From Streptomyces marianii (GTDB lineage Bacteria; Actinomycetota; Actinomycetes; Streptomycetales; Streptomycetaceae), in the NCBI RefSeq assembly GCF_005795905.1, contig NZ_VAWE01000001.1:6437001-6501000 (forward strand): DNA of 64,000 bases. The letters are read 5' to 3'. A program made the translations under genes and the position numbers. Of the stretch, positions 17,707 to 27,824 are shown one piece after another. Every line of letters starts with the position of its first letter. Position 1 is the first letter of the stretch. The notes under the pieces are model-generated. The model was not told the DNA's origin and did no database searches. It saw only the letters and a list, made by a program, of their open reading frames with translations.

Positions 17707-18249
17707 TCAGCCGGTGGGGTCGATCTCCCGCAGCAGACCCGACGTGACGTCGAAGACGAAGCCGCGCACGTCGCCGGTGTGCAGCAGGAACGGCGAGGTG
17801 CGCACCCGCTGCATCGACTGGCGCACGTCCTGGTCCACGTCGCGGAACGCCTCGACCGCCCAGGAGGGCCGCTGGCCGACCTCGTCCTCCAGCTCGTGCC
17901 GGAAGTCCTCGGTCAGGCTCTCCAGTCCGCAGCCGGTGTGGTGGATGAGGATGACGCTGCGGGTGCCCAGCGCGCGCTGGCTGATGGTCAGGGAGCGGAT
18001 CACGTCGTCGGTGACCACTCCGCCCGCGTTGCGGATCGTGTGACAGTCGCCGAGCTGCAGGCCCAGTGCGGCATGGAGGTCGAGACGGGCGTCCATACAG
18101 GCCACCACGGCGACCCGGAGCACCGGCCGGGCGTCCATGCCGGGGTCGGTGAAGCCCGAGGCGTAGTGCTGGTTGGCTTCGACGAGCCGGTCGGTGACCG
18201 TGCCGTCGGCGACGGCGGTCTCTGCGGGGAGGTGCGCGGAAGTCGACAT
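17707..18249 (-). CDS. Beta-class carbonic anhydrase
   Basis: 180 residues, ATG at 18249 with GGAG close upstream. CMDARLDL gives the C-x-D-x-R zinc ligand and catalytic dyad, RNAGG is the conserved loop, and HHTGCG gives the His and second Cys zinc ligands. The length matches the short actinobacterial beta-CA type similar to Rv1284. It interconverts CO2 and bicarbonate in the cytosol, supplying bicarbonate to carboxylases. It is transcribed away from the dcw cluster, and the ~300-base gap to rsmH probably holds divergent promoters. Confidence 0.92.
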   Translation of the reverse strand: MSTSAHLPAETAVADGTVTDRLVEANQHYASGFTDPGMDARPVLRVAVVACMDARLDLHAALGLQLGDCHTIRNAGGVVTDDVIRSLTISQRALGTRSVILIHHTGCGLESLTEDFRHELEDEVGQRPSWAVEAFRDVDQDVRQSMQRVRTSPFLLHTGDVRGFVFDVTSGLLREIDPTG

Positions 18250-18419
18250 GTCTCCGACGGTAATGGTCACCGGCCTGCTCAGCTCGCTGTGAGAGGGGAC
18301 AAAGAACGTCAACGCGGCTTGTTGTGAGCTAACCCACAGGCAGGGGCGGACCGTGTCCGTTCGGGTCAGCCGCCCGCTCCCGGACCCCTCGCCGGCCGCC
18401 GCTGCGACGCGCCAGCCGG

Positions 18420-18451
18420 TTGATTGACCGGCACGACCAGTGGACTAAAGT
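18420..18451 (+). promoter_or_regulatory. Possible promoter upstream of rsmH / dcw cluster
   Basis: TTGATT (18420-18425) is a good -35. A 17-base spacer leads to GACTAA, and a 20-base spacer leads to TAAAGT (18446-18451). Neither -10 is strong. The gap 18250-18554 is the only place for a promoter feeding the start of the cluster. No MraZ-type TGGGN repeats were noticed. Confidence 0.35.
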
Positions 18452-18554
18452 GACGCGCAGTTCACGGACACATCCAGCACTTTTCCGCGACTTCCCCGCG
18501 GGTGCGGCAAACCTACGGCCCGGCCAGCGCCCGTGCCGGACCTGAGAGGGCGCA

Positions 18555-19535
18555 TTGAGCCAGCGACACGTCCCGGTGATGCTCCAGCGGTGTCTGGACC
18601 TGCTGGCGCCGGCCCTGGAGCGTCCCGACGGTGGCGGTCCCGCCGAAGGCCCGGCCCCCGTGGTCGTCGACTGCACCCTCGGCCTCGGCGGGCACAGCGA
18701 GGCGCTCCTGGCCCGCTTCCCCGCCGCCCGGCTCGTCGCGCTCGACCGGGACAAGGAGGCGCTGCGGCTGTCCGGTGAGCGGCTCGCGCCGTTCGGCGAC
18801 CGCGCCACCCTCGTGCACGCCGTCTACGACGAGCTGCCCGACGTCCTCGACCGGCTCGGCATCCCCGCCGTCCAGGGCGTCCTGTTCGACCTCGGCGTCT
18901 CCTCGATGCAGCTCGACGAGGCCGACCGCGGCTTCGCCTACGCCCAGGACGCCCCGCTCGACATGCGGATGGACCAGACGACCGGCGTCAGCGCCGCCGA
19001 GGTCCTCAACACCTACCCGCCCGGCGAGCTGGTCCGCATCCTGCGTGCGTACGGCGAGGAGAAGCAGGCCAAGCGGATCGTGGCCGCGATCGTGCGGGAA
19101 CGGGAGAAGGAACCGTTCTCCAACAGCGCCCGGCTCGTCGAGCTGATCCGCGACGCGCTCCCGCAGGCCGCCAAGCGCACCGGCGGCAACCCGGCCAAGC
19201 GCACGTTCCAGGCCCTGCGCATCGAGGTCAACGGCGAACTGACCGTACTGGAGCGGGCGATCCCGGCCGCGGTGAAGGCACTCGCCGTCGGCGGCCGGAT
19301 CGCGGTCCTCTCGTACCACTCGCTGGAGGACCGGCTGGTCAAGCAGGTCCTCGCGGAGGGTGCCGCCAGTACGGCACCGCCCGGACTGCCCGTCGTCCCC
19401 GAGCGCTACCAGCCGCGGCTCAAGCTCCTCACCCGCGGCGCCGAACTCCCTTCCGAGGAAGAGGTCGCGGAGAACCGCCGGGCCGCGCCCGCGCGGCTGC
19501 GTGGCGCCGAGCGCATCCGCGAGGACGTGCGGTGA
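18555..19535 (+). CDS. rsmH: 16S rRNA (cytosine1402-N4)-methyltransferase
   Basis: 326 residues (formerly MraW). [13 protein letters not shown] opens the protein, then SAM motif [28 protein letters not shown], and [18 protein letters not shown], the RsmH hallmark. The C-terminal [15 protein letters not shown] is also conserved. It methylates N4 of C1402 in the ribosomal P site. The start is a TTG at 18555 with GAGAGG just upstream; homology starts at the next few residues and no better start exists. It is the first gene of the dcw cluster here, with no mraZ upstream. Confidence 0.95.
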   Translation: MSQRHVPVMLQRCLDLLAPALERPDGGGPAEGPAPVVVDCTLGLGGHSEALLARFPAARLVALDRDKEALRLSGERLAPFGDRATLVHAVYDELPDVLDRLGIPAVQGVLFDLGVSSMQLDEADRGFAYAQDAPLDMRMDQTTGVSAAEVLNTYPPGELVRILRAYGEEKQAKRIVAAIVREREKEPFSNSARLVELIRDALPQAAKRTGGNPAKRTFQALRIEVNGELTVLERAIPAAVKALAVGGRIAVLSYHSLEDRLVKQVLAEGAASTAPPGLPVVPERYQPRLKLLTRGAELPSEEEVAENRRAAPARLRGAERIREDVR

Positions 19536-19595
19536 CGGCGGCCGCACCGAGGGAGCGCGACCGGTGACGGCAGCCGCGGTGAGGGAGGGCTCGGG

Positions 19596-20156
19596 GTGAG
19601 GAAGGCCGCCGGACAGCTCAAGGGGCGTGCCGCACGGCTCGTGCGGCTCATGCCGTCCGGGCCGAGCACCGCGGCCCGCACCCCCTTCGTCCTGCTGGTC
19701 GTCGTCCTGCTCGGCGGTGGACTGATCACCCTGCTGCTGCTCAACACCTCCCTCAACGAGGGCTCGTTCCGACTGAGCGAGCTCAGGAAGAAGACCACCG
19801 AACTCACCGACCAGGAACAGGCGCTGCAGCGGGACGTGGACGAGCGCTCCGCCCCGGACGCACTGGAGCGGCGGGCGCGCGAGCTGGGCATGGTCCCCGG
19901 CGGCAACCCCGCGTTCCTCGGCCCCGACGGCACGGTCCGCGGCGTTCCGAGGCGGGCGAAGGCCGACCCGTCGCCCGTCCGGCGGCCGGATCCGTCGCAG
20001 CGGCCGGTCGGGCCACCCGTGGCCGCGCCGCCGCCCGCGTCCGGCGCGCCCGCGCCGGCTCCCGCCTCGCCGAAGCCGTCGGCCGCAGGCGCGTCCGCGG
20101 CGCCCGCGGCACCGTCCGCGCCGGCGCAGCCGCCCCCCACGACCCCCGGCAGGTGA
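19596..20156 (+). CDS. ftsL: FtsL-like divisome protein
   Basis: 186 residues. A short basic cytoplasmic start is followed by one transmembrane helix (FVLLVVVLLGGGLITLLLL), then a short coiled coil (LSELRKKTTELTDQEQALQRD) and the LERRARELGMVPGGNPAFL motif typical of actinobacterial FtsL. The C-terminal ~70 residues are Pro/Ala-rich and probably disordered outside the membrane. FtsL forms the FtsQLB subcomplex that activates septal synthesis. GTG at 19596 has GGAGGG upstream. It sits between rsmH and ftsI as expected. Confidence 0.9.
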   Translation: MRKAAGQLKGRAARLVRLMPSGPSTAARTPFVLLVVVLLGGGLITLLLLNTSLNEGSFRLSELRKKTTELTDQEQALQRDVDERSAPDALERRARELGMVPGGNPAFLGPDGTVRGVPRRAKADPSPVRRPDPSQRPVGPPVAAPPPASGAPAPAPASPKPSAAGASAAPAAPSAPAQPPPTTPGR

Positions 20157-20160
20157 CGCA

Positions 20161-22119
20161 GTGCCATCCAAGGAACCACCGCGGCGCCGTGTTCCGGGCC
20201 CCGCGCGCCGGGGCGGACCGGCCGGCCGGATCCGGCCAGCGCCCCGCCGCACCGCGTCGCCCCGGCGGCCCGCGGCGCCCGGCCGGATCCGGCTCGGCAA
20301 CCCCCGCCCCCGGCTGAGGCTCGTCAGCCTCGCGCTCACGCTCGTCATGCTGACGTTCGTGATCCGGCTGCTGCAGGTGCAGGCCGTCGACGCCGGCACG
20401 TACGCCGCGATGGCCGAGAAGAACCGCTACACGAGCCACAAGCTGGCTGCCGAGCGCGGCCGGATCACGGACCGTGCCGGGATCGCGCTCGCCACCACCG
20501 TGGACGCGCACGACATCACCGCCGACCCGAAGATGTTCACACCCGGGGAGAGCAAGGCCCCGGACGCGCCGGAGCAGGCCGCGGCGCTGCTGGCGCCGAT
20601 CCTGGGCGCCGATGCCGCGGAGCTCGCGAACAAGCTCAAGGCCCCCAAGTCCCGGTACACCGTCCTCGCCCGCCGCCAGACCCCGCAGGTCTGGAAGCAG
20701 ATCAAGGACCTCAAGGCCGTCTTCGCCGAGAAGGCCGCCGCCGACAAGGCCAAGGGCGGGCCCGGCGCCAACGTGCTCGCCGGCGTCTTCCAGGAGACCA
20801 GCAGCCGACGCGTCTACCCCAACGGCGATCTCGCCGCCGGGATACTGGGCTGGGTCAACGCCGCCGGCCGCGGCGCGGGCGGCCTGGAGTCCATGCTCGA
20901 CGAGGAGCTGGCGGGCAAGGACGGCAGCATCACCTACGCGCAGTCGGGCGGCCGCCGGGTGCCCACCGCCGGGACCCGGGAGAAGCCCGCCGTCCCCGGC
21001 TCCGACATCGAGCTGACGATCGACCGCGACATCCAGTGGGCCGCCCAGCGCGCGATCAGCGAGCAGGTGACGAAGTCCGGGGCCGACCGCGGGTACGTGG
21101 TGGTCCAGAACACGATGACCGGCGAGGTCCTGGCGATGGCCAACGCGCCCGGCTTCAACCCCAACGACATCGTGCGGGCCAACCCCGCCGCCATGGGCAA
21201 CGCGGCCCTCCAGGACGTCTACGAGCCCGGCTCCACCAGCAAGGTCATGTCCATGGCCGCCGTGCTGGAGGAGCGGGCCGCCACCCCGGGCACCCATGTC
21301 ACCGTCCCCAACCGGCTCCACCGCGGCGACCGGCTCTTCAAGGACGACATCGACCACCCCACGTGGTACCTGACGCTCAACGGGGTCCTCGCCAAGTCCA
21401 GCAACATCGGGACCATCCTGGCGACCGGGCAGCTCGGGAAGACCCAGAGCCAGGCCAACCGCGTCCTCTACTCCTACCTCCGGAAGTTCGGCATCGGCAG
21501 CCCCACCGGCCTCGGCTACCCGGGCGAGACCCCCGGCATCCTCGCCAAGCCGCAGGACTGGTCGACCTCCCAGCAGTTCACGATCCCGTTCGGCCAGGGC
21601 CTGTCGATCAACGCCATGCAGGCGGCCTCCGTCTACTCGACCATCGCCAACGGCGGCGTACGCATCGAGCCCACCCTGGTGCGCGGCACCCGCGGGCCCG
21701 ACGGACGCTTCAACCCGGCGGAAGCGCCGGAGAAGACCCGTGTGGTCAGCGAGAAGACCGCGAAGACCCTCGCCACCATGCTCGAATCGGTCGTGGGCGA
21801 CGAGGAGGGCACCGGCACCAAGGCCCGGATCCCCGGCTACCGGGTCGCAGGCAAGACCGGCACCGCGAACCGGGTCGACCCCGAGCTCGGCCGCTACCGG
21901 GGCTACACCGCCTCCTTCGCGGGCTTCGCGCCCGCCGACAAGCCTCAGATCACCGTTTACTGCGCCATCCAGAACCCGACCCGCGGCAGCTACTTCGGCG
22001 GCCAGATCTGCGGACCCATCTACAAGAAGGTCATGGAGTTCGCGCTCAAGACCCAGCAGGTCGCGCCGACCGGCGCGGCTCCCGCGCGACTGCCGGTCGC
22101 TTTCGACCCCGGCGCGTGA
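20161..22119 (+). CDS. ftsI: Septal class B penicillin-binding protein (FtsI/PBP3)
   Basis: 652 residues. A basic, Pro-rich cytoplasmic tail of about 50 residues precedes one membrane anchor (LVSLALTLVMLTFVIRLLQV). The PBP dimerisation domain follows (ERGRITDRAGIALA). The transpeptidase domain has EPGSTSKV (SxxK nucleophile), SSN, and VAGKTGTA (KTG). It cross-links peptidoglycan at the division septum, partnering FtsW. GTG at 20161 lies five bases after the ftsL stop, so the two are coupled. No PASTA domains are present, unlike some PBPs. Confidence 0.96.
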   Translation: MPSKEPPRRRVPGPARRGGPAGRIRPAPRRTASPRRPAAPGRIRLGNPRPRLRLVSLALTLVMLTFVIRLLQVQAVDAGTYAAMAEKNRYTSHKLAAERGRITDRAGIALATTVDAHDITADPKMFTPGESKAPDAPEQAAALLAPILGADAAELANKLKAPKSRYTVLARRQTPQVWKQIKDLKAVFAEKAAADKAKGGPGANVLAGVFQETSSRRVYPNGDLAAGILGWVNAAGRGAGGLESMLDEELAGKDGSITYAQSGGRRVPTAGTREKPAVPGSDIELTIDRDIQWAAQRAISEQVTKSGADRGYVVVQNTMTGEVLAMANAPGFNPNDIVRANPAAMGNAALQDVYEPGSTSKVMSMAAVLEERAATPGTHVTVPNRLHRGDRLFKDDIDHPTWYLTLNGVLAKSSNIGTILATGQLGKTQSQANRVLYSYLRKFGIGSPTGLGYPGETPGILAKPQDWSTSQQFTIPFGQGLSINAMQAASVYSTIANGGVRIEPTLVRGTRGPDGRFNPAEAPEKTRVVSEKTAKTLATMLESVVGDEEGTGTKARIPGYRVAGKTGTANRVDPELGRYRGYTASFAGFAPADKPQITVYCAIQNPTRGSYFGGQICGPIYKKVMEFALKTQQVAPTGAAPARLPVAFDPGA

Positions 22120-22136
22120 CCCGGGAGGAACAGCCA

Positions 22137-23831
22137 GTGAGAACCATCACGCCGGACCCCGGGAACCGCCGCCCGGGGTCCGCCTCGCCCCGGCCCGCCG
22201 GGAGCCCGTCCCCGGGTGCCCCCAGCCCCCGGCGGGGGCCCTCATTTAGCGCCGGTCCCGGTGCTGCCGGTACGCTCACCGCCGTGCCACAAGCTGATCA
22301 GTACCGAACCGCCCCTCCCCGTCCGGCCGAGGTCCGCCCGATCGGCCTCGCAGATCTGGCCGCCCGGCTGGGGGTCGAAACCCCGGGCTCCGGCGCGGTC
22401 ACCGGCATCACGCACGACTCCCGCGCGGTGCGCCCCGGGGACGTGTACGCCGCTCTGCCCGGTGCCCGGCTGCACGGCGCCGACTACGTTGCCCAGGCCA
22501 GGGATCTCGGCGCGGCCGCGATCCTCACCGACCCGACGGGCGCCGACCGCGCCGCCGCGACCGGACTGCCCGTCCTGGTCACCGAGAACCCGCGCGGCAG
22601 AATGGGCGAGCTCGCCGCCGAGATCTACGGACGCCCCGGTGCGGCGCTGCTGCAGATCGGCATCACCGGGACCTCCGGCAAGACCACCACGGCATACCTC
22701 GTGGAGGGCGGTCTACGCGGCGCCGGCCGCAGCACCGGCCTGATCGGCACGGTCGAGATGCGCATCGACGAGGAGCGCATCAAATCGGAGCGCACCACCC
22801 CCGAAGCCACCGATCTGCAGGCCCTGTTCGCCGTGATGCGGGAACGCGGCGTCGATTCGGTCGCCATGGAGGTCTCCAGCCACGCCCTGGTGCTCGGCCG
22901 GGTCGACGGCTGCGTCTTCGACGTCGCAGTCTTCAACAACCTCTCGCCGGAGCACATGGAGTTCCACTCCGGCATGGAGGACTACTTCCAGGCCAAGGCC
23001 CAGCTGTTCACCCCGGCCCGCGCCCGGCGGGGCGTCGTCAACCTCGACGACGAGTACGGCCAGCGCCTGGTGACGGAGTCCTCGATCCCCGTCGTCACGT
23101 TCTCCGCCGAGGGCCACCCCGACGCCGACTGGCGCGCGGACGACGTCGAAGTGGGCCCGCTGGGTTCCACGTTCACCGTCATCGGCCCGCAGGACGAGCG
23201 GGTGCGCGCCCGGGCACCACTGCCGGGCCCCTTCAACGTCGCCAACACGCTCGCCGCGATCGTCACCCTCGCCGTCGCCGGCATCGACCCGCAGACCGCG
23301 GCCGACGGTGTCGCCGCGGTACCGGGCGTCCCCGGCCGGCTGGAGCGCGTGGACGCCGGCCAGCCCTATCTCGCGGTGGTCGACTACGCCCACAAGACCG
23401 ACGCGGTCGAATCGGTCCTGCGCTCCCTGCGCAAGGTCACCGAGGGCAGGCTGCACATCGTGCTCGGCTGCGGCGGCGACCGCGACCGGACCAAGCGCGG
23501 CCCGATGGGCGCCGCCGCGGCCCGCTACGCCGACACCGCCGTCCTCACCTCGGACAACCCCCGCTCCGAGGATCCCCTCGCGATCCTCGCCGCGATGCTC
23601 GCGGGCGCCGCCGAGGTGCCCGCCCACGAGCGCGGCGACGTCCTCGTGGAAGCGGACCGGGCCGCCGCCATCGCCGCGGCCGTCGCCCGCGCCGCGCCCG
23701 GCGACACCGTGCTGATCGCGGGCAAGGGACACGAGCAGGGGCAGGACGTCGCCGGGGTGGTCCGCCCCTTCGACGACCGGCAGGTGCTTCGCGAGGCGAT
23801 CGAGCACAGCAACAAGAACAGTGAGGGATGA
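22137..23831 (+). CDS. murE: UDP-MurNAc-tripeptide synthetase
   Basis: 564 residues from a GTG with GGAGGAA seven bases upstream; an internal GTG near 22283 would remove a disordered Pro/Ser-rich leader. The Mur ligase ATP loop is ITGTSGKTTTAYLV. TTPEATDLQ and AMEVSSHAL bind the UDP-MurNAc-dipeptide, and a central domain ends with DYAHKTDAVESVL. LTSDNPRSEDPLAI contains the DNPR motif that selects diaminopimelate (LL-DAP in Streptomyces). It is a cytosolic step of lipid II precursor synthesis, and is followed by murF after three bases. Confidence 0.95.
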   Translation: MRTITPDPGNRRPGSASPRPAGSPSPGAPSPRRGPSFSAGPGAAGTLTAVPQADQYRTAPPRPAEVRPIGLADLAARLGVETPGSGAVTGITHDSRAVRPGDVYAALPGARLHGADYVAQARDLGAAAILTDPTGADRAAATGLPVLVTENPRGRMGELAAEIYGRPGAALLQIGITGTSGKTTTAYLVEGGLRGAGRSTGLIGTVEMRIDEERIKSERTTPEATDLQALFAVMRERGVDSVAMEVSSHALVLGRVDGCVFDVAVFNNLSPEHMEFHSGMEDYFQAKAQLFTPARARRGVVNLDDEYGQRLVTESSIPVVTFSAEGHPDADWRADDVEVGPLGSTFTVIGPQDERVRARAPLPGPFNVANTLAAIVTLAVAGIDPQTAADGVAAVPGVPGRLERVDAGQPYLAVVDYAHKTDAVESVLRSLRKVTEGRLHIVLGCGGDRDRTKRGPMGAAAARYADTAVLTSDNPRSEDPLAILAAMLAGAAEVPAHERGDVLVEADRAAAIAAAVARAAPGDTVLIAGKGHEQGQDVAGVVRPFDDRQVLREAIEHSNKNSEG

Positions 23832-23834
23832 GCC

Positions 23835-25271
23835 GTGATCGCCCTCTCCCTCGCCGAGATCGCCCGGATCGTCGACGGGCGGCCGTGCGACATACCGGAT
23901 CCGTCCGTGCGCGTCACCGGGCCCGTCGTCCGGGACTCCCGTGAGGTGGTGCCCGGCAGCCTGTTCGTCGCCTTCGCCGGCGTCCGCGTCGACGGCCACG
24001 ACTACGCCGCGGACGTGGTAGCCGCGGGCGCGGCCGCCGTGCTGGCCTCGCGTCCCGTCGGTGTCCCCGCGATCGTCGTGGACGACGTCCGGAAGGCCCT
24101 CGGGGCACTGGCCCGCGCCGTCGTGGAACGCCTCGGCGCCACCGTCGTGGCGCTCACCGGCTCCGCCGGCAAGACGAGCACCAAGGACCTCATCGCCCAG
24201 GTGCTGCGCCGGTTGGCGCCGACCGTCTGGACCCCAGGCTCCCTCAACAACGAGATCGGGCTGCCGCTGACCGCGCTCAGCGCCACCGACGAAACCCGGT
24301 TCCTGGTCCTGGAGATGGGTGCCCGCGGCATCGGCCACATCCGCTACCTCACCGAACTCACCCCGCCCCGCATCGGCGTCGTGCTGAACGTGGGCAGCGC
24401 CCACATCGGGGAGTTCGGCGGCCGTGAGCAGATCGCCGAGGCCAAGGGCGAACTGGTCGAGACGCTGCCCACCGCGGCCGAGGGCGGAGTTGCCGTCCTC
24501 AACGCCGACGACCCCCTGGTACGCGCGATGTCCGCCCGTACCGAGGCGCGCGTCGTGCTGTTCGGGGAGTCGGACGAAGCGGACGTACGCGCCGAGAACG
24601 TCCGGCTCATGCCGGGCGGACAGCCCGCATTCCTCCTTCGCACACCCTCCGGGTGCAGCGACGTGACCTTGCGGCTGTACGGTGAGCACCACGTGTCGAA
24701 CGCGCTCGCCGCGGCCGCCGTCGCCCATGAGCTGGGCATGTCCGTCGACGAGATCGCCACCGCGCTCTCGGAGGCGGGCACCCTCTCCCGCTGGCGTATG
24801 GAGGTCACCGAGCGTCCGGACGGTGTGACGGTCGTCAACGACGCCTACAACGCGAACCCCGAGTCCATGCGAGCCGCACTGCGCGCGCTCGCCGCCATGG
24901 GCGCGGCCGCCCAGGCCGCCGGGGGGCGCACGTGGGCGGTGCTCGGTCCGATGGCCGAGCTCGGCGGCGAGGCGCTGACGGAGCACGACGCGGTCGGACG
25001 GCTCGCCGTCCGGCTCAACGTCAGCAAGCTCGTCGCCGTCGGGGGCAGGGAAGCGTCCTGGCTGCAGCTGGGCGCATATAACGAGGGTTCGTGGGGTGAG
25101 GAGTCGGTGCACGTGTCCGACGCGCAGGCGGCGGTCGACCTGTTGCGCAGAGAGCTGCGCCCGGGAGACGTCGTGCTGGTGAAGGCTTCCAGGTCGGCCG
25201 GGCTCGAGCGGATCGCCGAGGCGCTGCTCGCCGACACCGGTTCGACCGAGGGGCAGGTCGCCGGCCGATGA
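23835..25271 (+). CDS. murF: UDP-MurNAc-tripeptide:D-Ala-D-Ala ligase
   Basis: 478 residues. The N-terminal MurF domain includes [18 protein letters not shown]. The ATP loop is [28 protein letters not shown] and [12 protein letters not shown] are MurF-specific, and [15 protein letters not shown] marks the C-terminal domain. It adds D-Ala-D-Ala to complete the pentapeptide precursor. The GTG start lies three bases after murE, and the stop overlaps mraY by four bases (ATGA), so all three are translated as a unit. No ddl gene is nearby to supply the dipeptide. Confidence 0.96.
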   Translation: MIALSLAEIARIVDGRPCDIPDPSVRVTGPVVRDSREVVPGSLFVAFAGVRVDGHDYAADVVAAGAAAVLASRPVGVPAIVVDDVRKALGALARAVVERLGATVVALTGSAGKTSTKDLIAQVLRRLAPTVWTPGSLNNEIGLPLTALSATDETRFLVLEMGARGIGHIRYLTELTPPRIGVVLNVGSAHIGEFGGREQIAEAKGELVETLPTAAEGGVAVLNADDPLVRAMSARTEARVVLFGESDEADVRAENVRLMPGGQPAFLLRTPSGCSDVTLRLYGEHHVSNALAAAAVAHELGMSVDEIATALSEAGTLSRWRMEVTERPDGVTVVNDAYNANPESMRAALRALAAMGAAAQAAGGRTWAVLGPMAELGGEALTEHDAVGRLAVRLNVSKLVAVGGREASWLQLGAYNEGSWGEESVHVSDAQAAVDLLRRELRPGDVVLVKASRSAGLERIAEALLADTGSTEGQVAGR

Positions 25272-26338
25272 GGCAGATCCTCTTCGCGGGAGCCATCGGG
25301 CTCTTCCTGACGCTCATCGGTACCCCGCTGCTGATCAAGTTGCTGGCCCGCAAGGGCTACGGCCAGTTCATCCGTGACGACGGCCCGCGCAGCCACGGCA
25401 GCAAGAAGGGCACGCCCACCATGGGCGGCATCGCCTTCATCCTGGCCACGCTGATCGCGTACGCCCTGACCAAGGTGATCACCGGCGAGGACCCGACCAT
25501 CCCGGGTCTGCTGGTGCTGTTCCTGATGGCGGGCATGGGACTGGTCGGCTTCCTCGACGACTACATCAAGATCGTCAAGCAGCGGTCCCTGGGCCTGCGG
25601 GCCAAGGCGAAGATGGCCGGCCAGCTGATCGTCGGCATCGCCTTCGCGGTGCTGGCGCTGCAGTTCCCGGACAACCGCGGCAACACGCCGGCCTCCACCA
25701 AGCTGTCGTTCGTCACCGACTTCGGCTGGACGATCGGTCCGGTGCTGTTCGTGGTCTGGGCGCTGTTCATGATCCTCGCGATGTCGAACGGCGTGAACCT
25801 CACCGACGGCCTGGACGGCCTGGCCACCGGCGCCTCCGTGATGGTCTTCGGCGCGTACACCTTCATCGGCCTCTGGCAGTTCCAGGAGTCCTGCGCCAAC
25901 GCGATGACCCTGACCAACCCCGCCGCCTGCTTCGAGGTGCGGGACCCCCTCGACCTCGCGGTCGTGGCCGCGGCGCTGATGGGAGCCTGCTTCGGCTTCC
26001 TGTGGTGGAACACCTCGCCGGCGAAGATCTTCATGGGTGACACCGGCTCCCTGGCCCTCGGCGGCGCGCTCGCCGGTCTGGCGATCTGTTCGCGCACGGA
26101 GCTGCTCCTGGCGCTCCTCGGCGGCCTCTTCGTCCTGATCACCCTGTCCGTGATCATCCAGGTCGGTTCCTTCCGGCTCACCGGGAAGCGCGTCTTCCGG
26201 ATGGCCCCGCTGCAGCACCACTTCGAGCTCAAGGGCTGGTCCGAAGTCCTGGTCGTGGTCCGTTTCTGGATCATTCAGGGCATGTGCGTCATTGTGGGAC
26301 TGGGCATCTTCTACGCGGGCTGGGCGGCCGACAAGTGA
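25268..26338 (+). CDS. mraY: Phospho-MurNAc-pentapeptide translocase
   Basis: 356 residues with about ten transmembrane helices. [35 protein letters not shown] and the [10 protein letters not shown] loop are diagnostic of MraY. It transfers phospho-MurNAc-pentapeptide from UDP to undecaprenyl phosphate, making lipid I at the cytoplasmic membrane. It overlaps murF upstream and murD downstream by four bases each, giving tight coupling. Confidence 0.97.
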   Translation: MRQILFAGAIGLFLTLIGTPLLIKLLARKGYGQFIRDDGPRSHGSKKGTPTMGGIAFILATLIAYALTKVITGEDPTIPGLLVLFLMAGMGLVGFLDDYIKIVKQRSLGLRAKAKMAGQLIVGIAFAVLALQFPDNRGNTPASTKLSFVTDFGWTIGPVLFVVWALFMILAMSNGVNLTDGLDGLATGASVMVFGAYTFIGLWQFQESCANAMTLTNPAACFEVRDPLDLAVVAAALMGACFGFLWWNTSPAKIFMGDTGSLALGGALAGLAICSRTELLLALLGGLFVLITLSVIIQVGSFRLTGKRVFRMAPLQHHFELKGWSEVLVVVRFWIIQGMCVIVGLGIFYAGWAADK

Positions 26339-27762
26339 GCACGCAGGACTGGCAGGGCAAGCGCGTCACCGTCGCCGGGCTGGGCGTGAGCGGCATCCCG
26401 GCCGCCCGCGTCCTGCACGGCCTCGGTGCGGTCGTCACGGTCGTCAACGAAGGCGACGACGAGCGCGCGCGGGCCCAGGCGGCCGAGCTGGAGTCGGAGG
26501 GGGTCACCGTCCGCCTCGGCGACGCCGCCACCCTGCCGCAGGGCACCGAGCTGGTCGTCACGGCGCCCGGCTGGAAGCCCGACAAGCCCCTGTTCACGGC
26601 CGCCGCGGAGGCGGGCGTCGAGGTCTGGGGCGACGTCGAACTCGCCTGGCGGCTGCGCGGCCTGGACGGCAGGGAAGCCGCTCCCTGGCTCGCGGTCACC
26701 GGCACCAACGGCAAGACGACGACCGTGCGGATGCTCGCCGCTATCCTGGAGGCGGCCGGTCTGAGGACCGCGGCCGTCGGCAACATCGGGGTTTCCCTGC
26801 TGGACGCGGTGCTCGGCGACGAGAAGTACGACGTGCTCGCCGTCGAGCTCTCCAGCTACCAGCTCCACTGGGCCCCCTCGCTGCGCGCCCACTCCGCCGC
26901 CGTCCTCAACCTGGCGCCGGACCACCTCGACTGGCACGGCTCCATGGAGGCGTACGCCGCCGACAAGGGCCGTGTCTACGAAGGCAACACGGTCGCCTGC
27001 GTCTACAACGCCGCCGACCCCGCCACCGAGGACCTGGTGCGGGAGGCGGACGTCGTCGAGGGCTGCCGCGCCATCGGCTTCACCCTCGGTACGCCCGGAC
27101 CCTCCCAACTCGGAGTCGTGGACGGCATCCTCGTCGACCGCGCCTTCGTCGAGAACCGGCAGAAGCAGGCACAGGAGCTGGCGCAGGTCTCCGACGTCCA
27201 CCCGCCGGCCCCCCACAACATCGCCAACGCCCTCGCCGCAGCCGCGCTGGCCCGCGCGTTCGGCGTCGAGCCCGCGGCGGTGCGGGAGGGGCTGCGGGCC
27301 TTCCGGCCCGACGCGCACCGTATCGAGCACGTGGCCGAGGTCGACGGCGTCGCCTACGTGGACGACTCCAAGGCCACCAACACCCATGCCACGGAAGCCT
27401 CCTTGGCGGCGTACGACCCGATCGTCTGGATCGCGGGCGGCCTCGCCAAGGGCGCGACCTTCGACGAACTCGTCGGGAAGTCCGCCGGCCGGCTGCGCGG
27501 CGCGGTGCTGATGGGCGCGGACCGGGCGCTGATCGCCGAAGCCCTGGCGCGACACGCGCCCGAGGTCCCGGTGGTCGACCTCGACCGGACCGACACTGGG
27601 GCGATGTCGGCGGCGGTCCGCGAAGCGGCACGGCTCGCACGGCCCGGGGACACGGTCCTGCTGGCCCCCGCCTGCGCCTCGATGGACATGTTCGCCAACT
27701 ACAACAAGCGAGGCGAGGCGTTCGCGGACGCGGTCCGCACCCTCGCCGCCGAGCGCGCCTGA
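26335..27762 (+). CDS. murD: UDP-MurNAc-L-Ala:D-Glu ligase
   Basis: 475 residues from the GTG at 26335, which overlaps the mraY stop (GTGA). The N-terminal Rossmann-like segment is [17 protein letters not shown]. The ATP loop is [14 protein letters not shown], followed by [11 protein letters not shown] and [13 protein letters not shown]. The C-terminal domain has [17 protein letters not shown] and [12 protein letters not shown]. It adds D-Glu to UDP-MurNAc-L-Ala. murC, which acts just before it, is not in this cluster. Confidence 0.96.
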   Translation: MSTQDWQGKRVTVAGLGVSGIPAARVLHGLGAVVTVVNEGDDERARAQAAELESEGVTVRLGDAATLPQGTELVVTAPGWKPDKPLFTAAAEAGVEVWGDVELAWRLRGLDGREAAPWLAVTGTNGKTTTVRMLAAILEAAGLRTAAVGNIGVSLLDAVLGDEKYDVLAVELSSYQLHWAPSLRAHSAAVLNLAPDHLDWHGSMEAYAADKGRVYEGNTVACVYNAADPATEDLVREADVVEGCRAIGFTLGTPGPSQLGVVDGILVDRAFVENRQKQAQELAQVSDVHPPAPHNIANALAAAALARAFGVEPAAVREGLRAFRPDAHRIEHVAEVDGVAYVDDSKATNTHATEASLAAYDPIVWIAGGLAKGATFDELVGKSAGRLRGAVLMGADRALIAEALARHAPEVPVVDLDRTDTGAMSAAVREAARLARPGDTVLLAPACASMDMFANYNKRGEAFADAVRTLAAERA

Positions 27763-27824
27763 CCGGCCCTGGCCCCGCCGCCACGACCCGGCGGCGTGGG
27801 CCACGACCTGGAGGGGACAGCGAC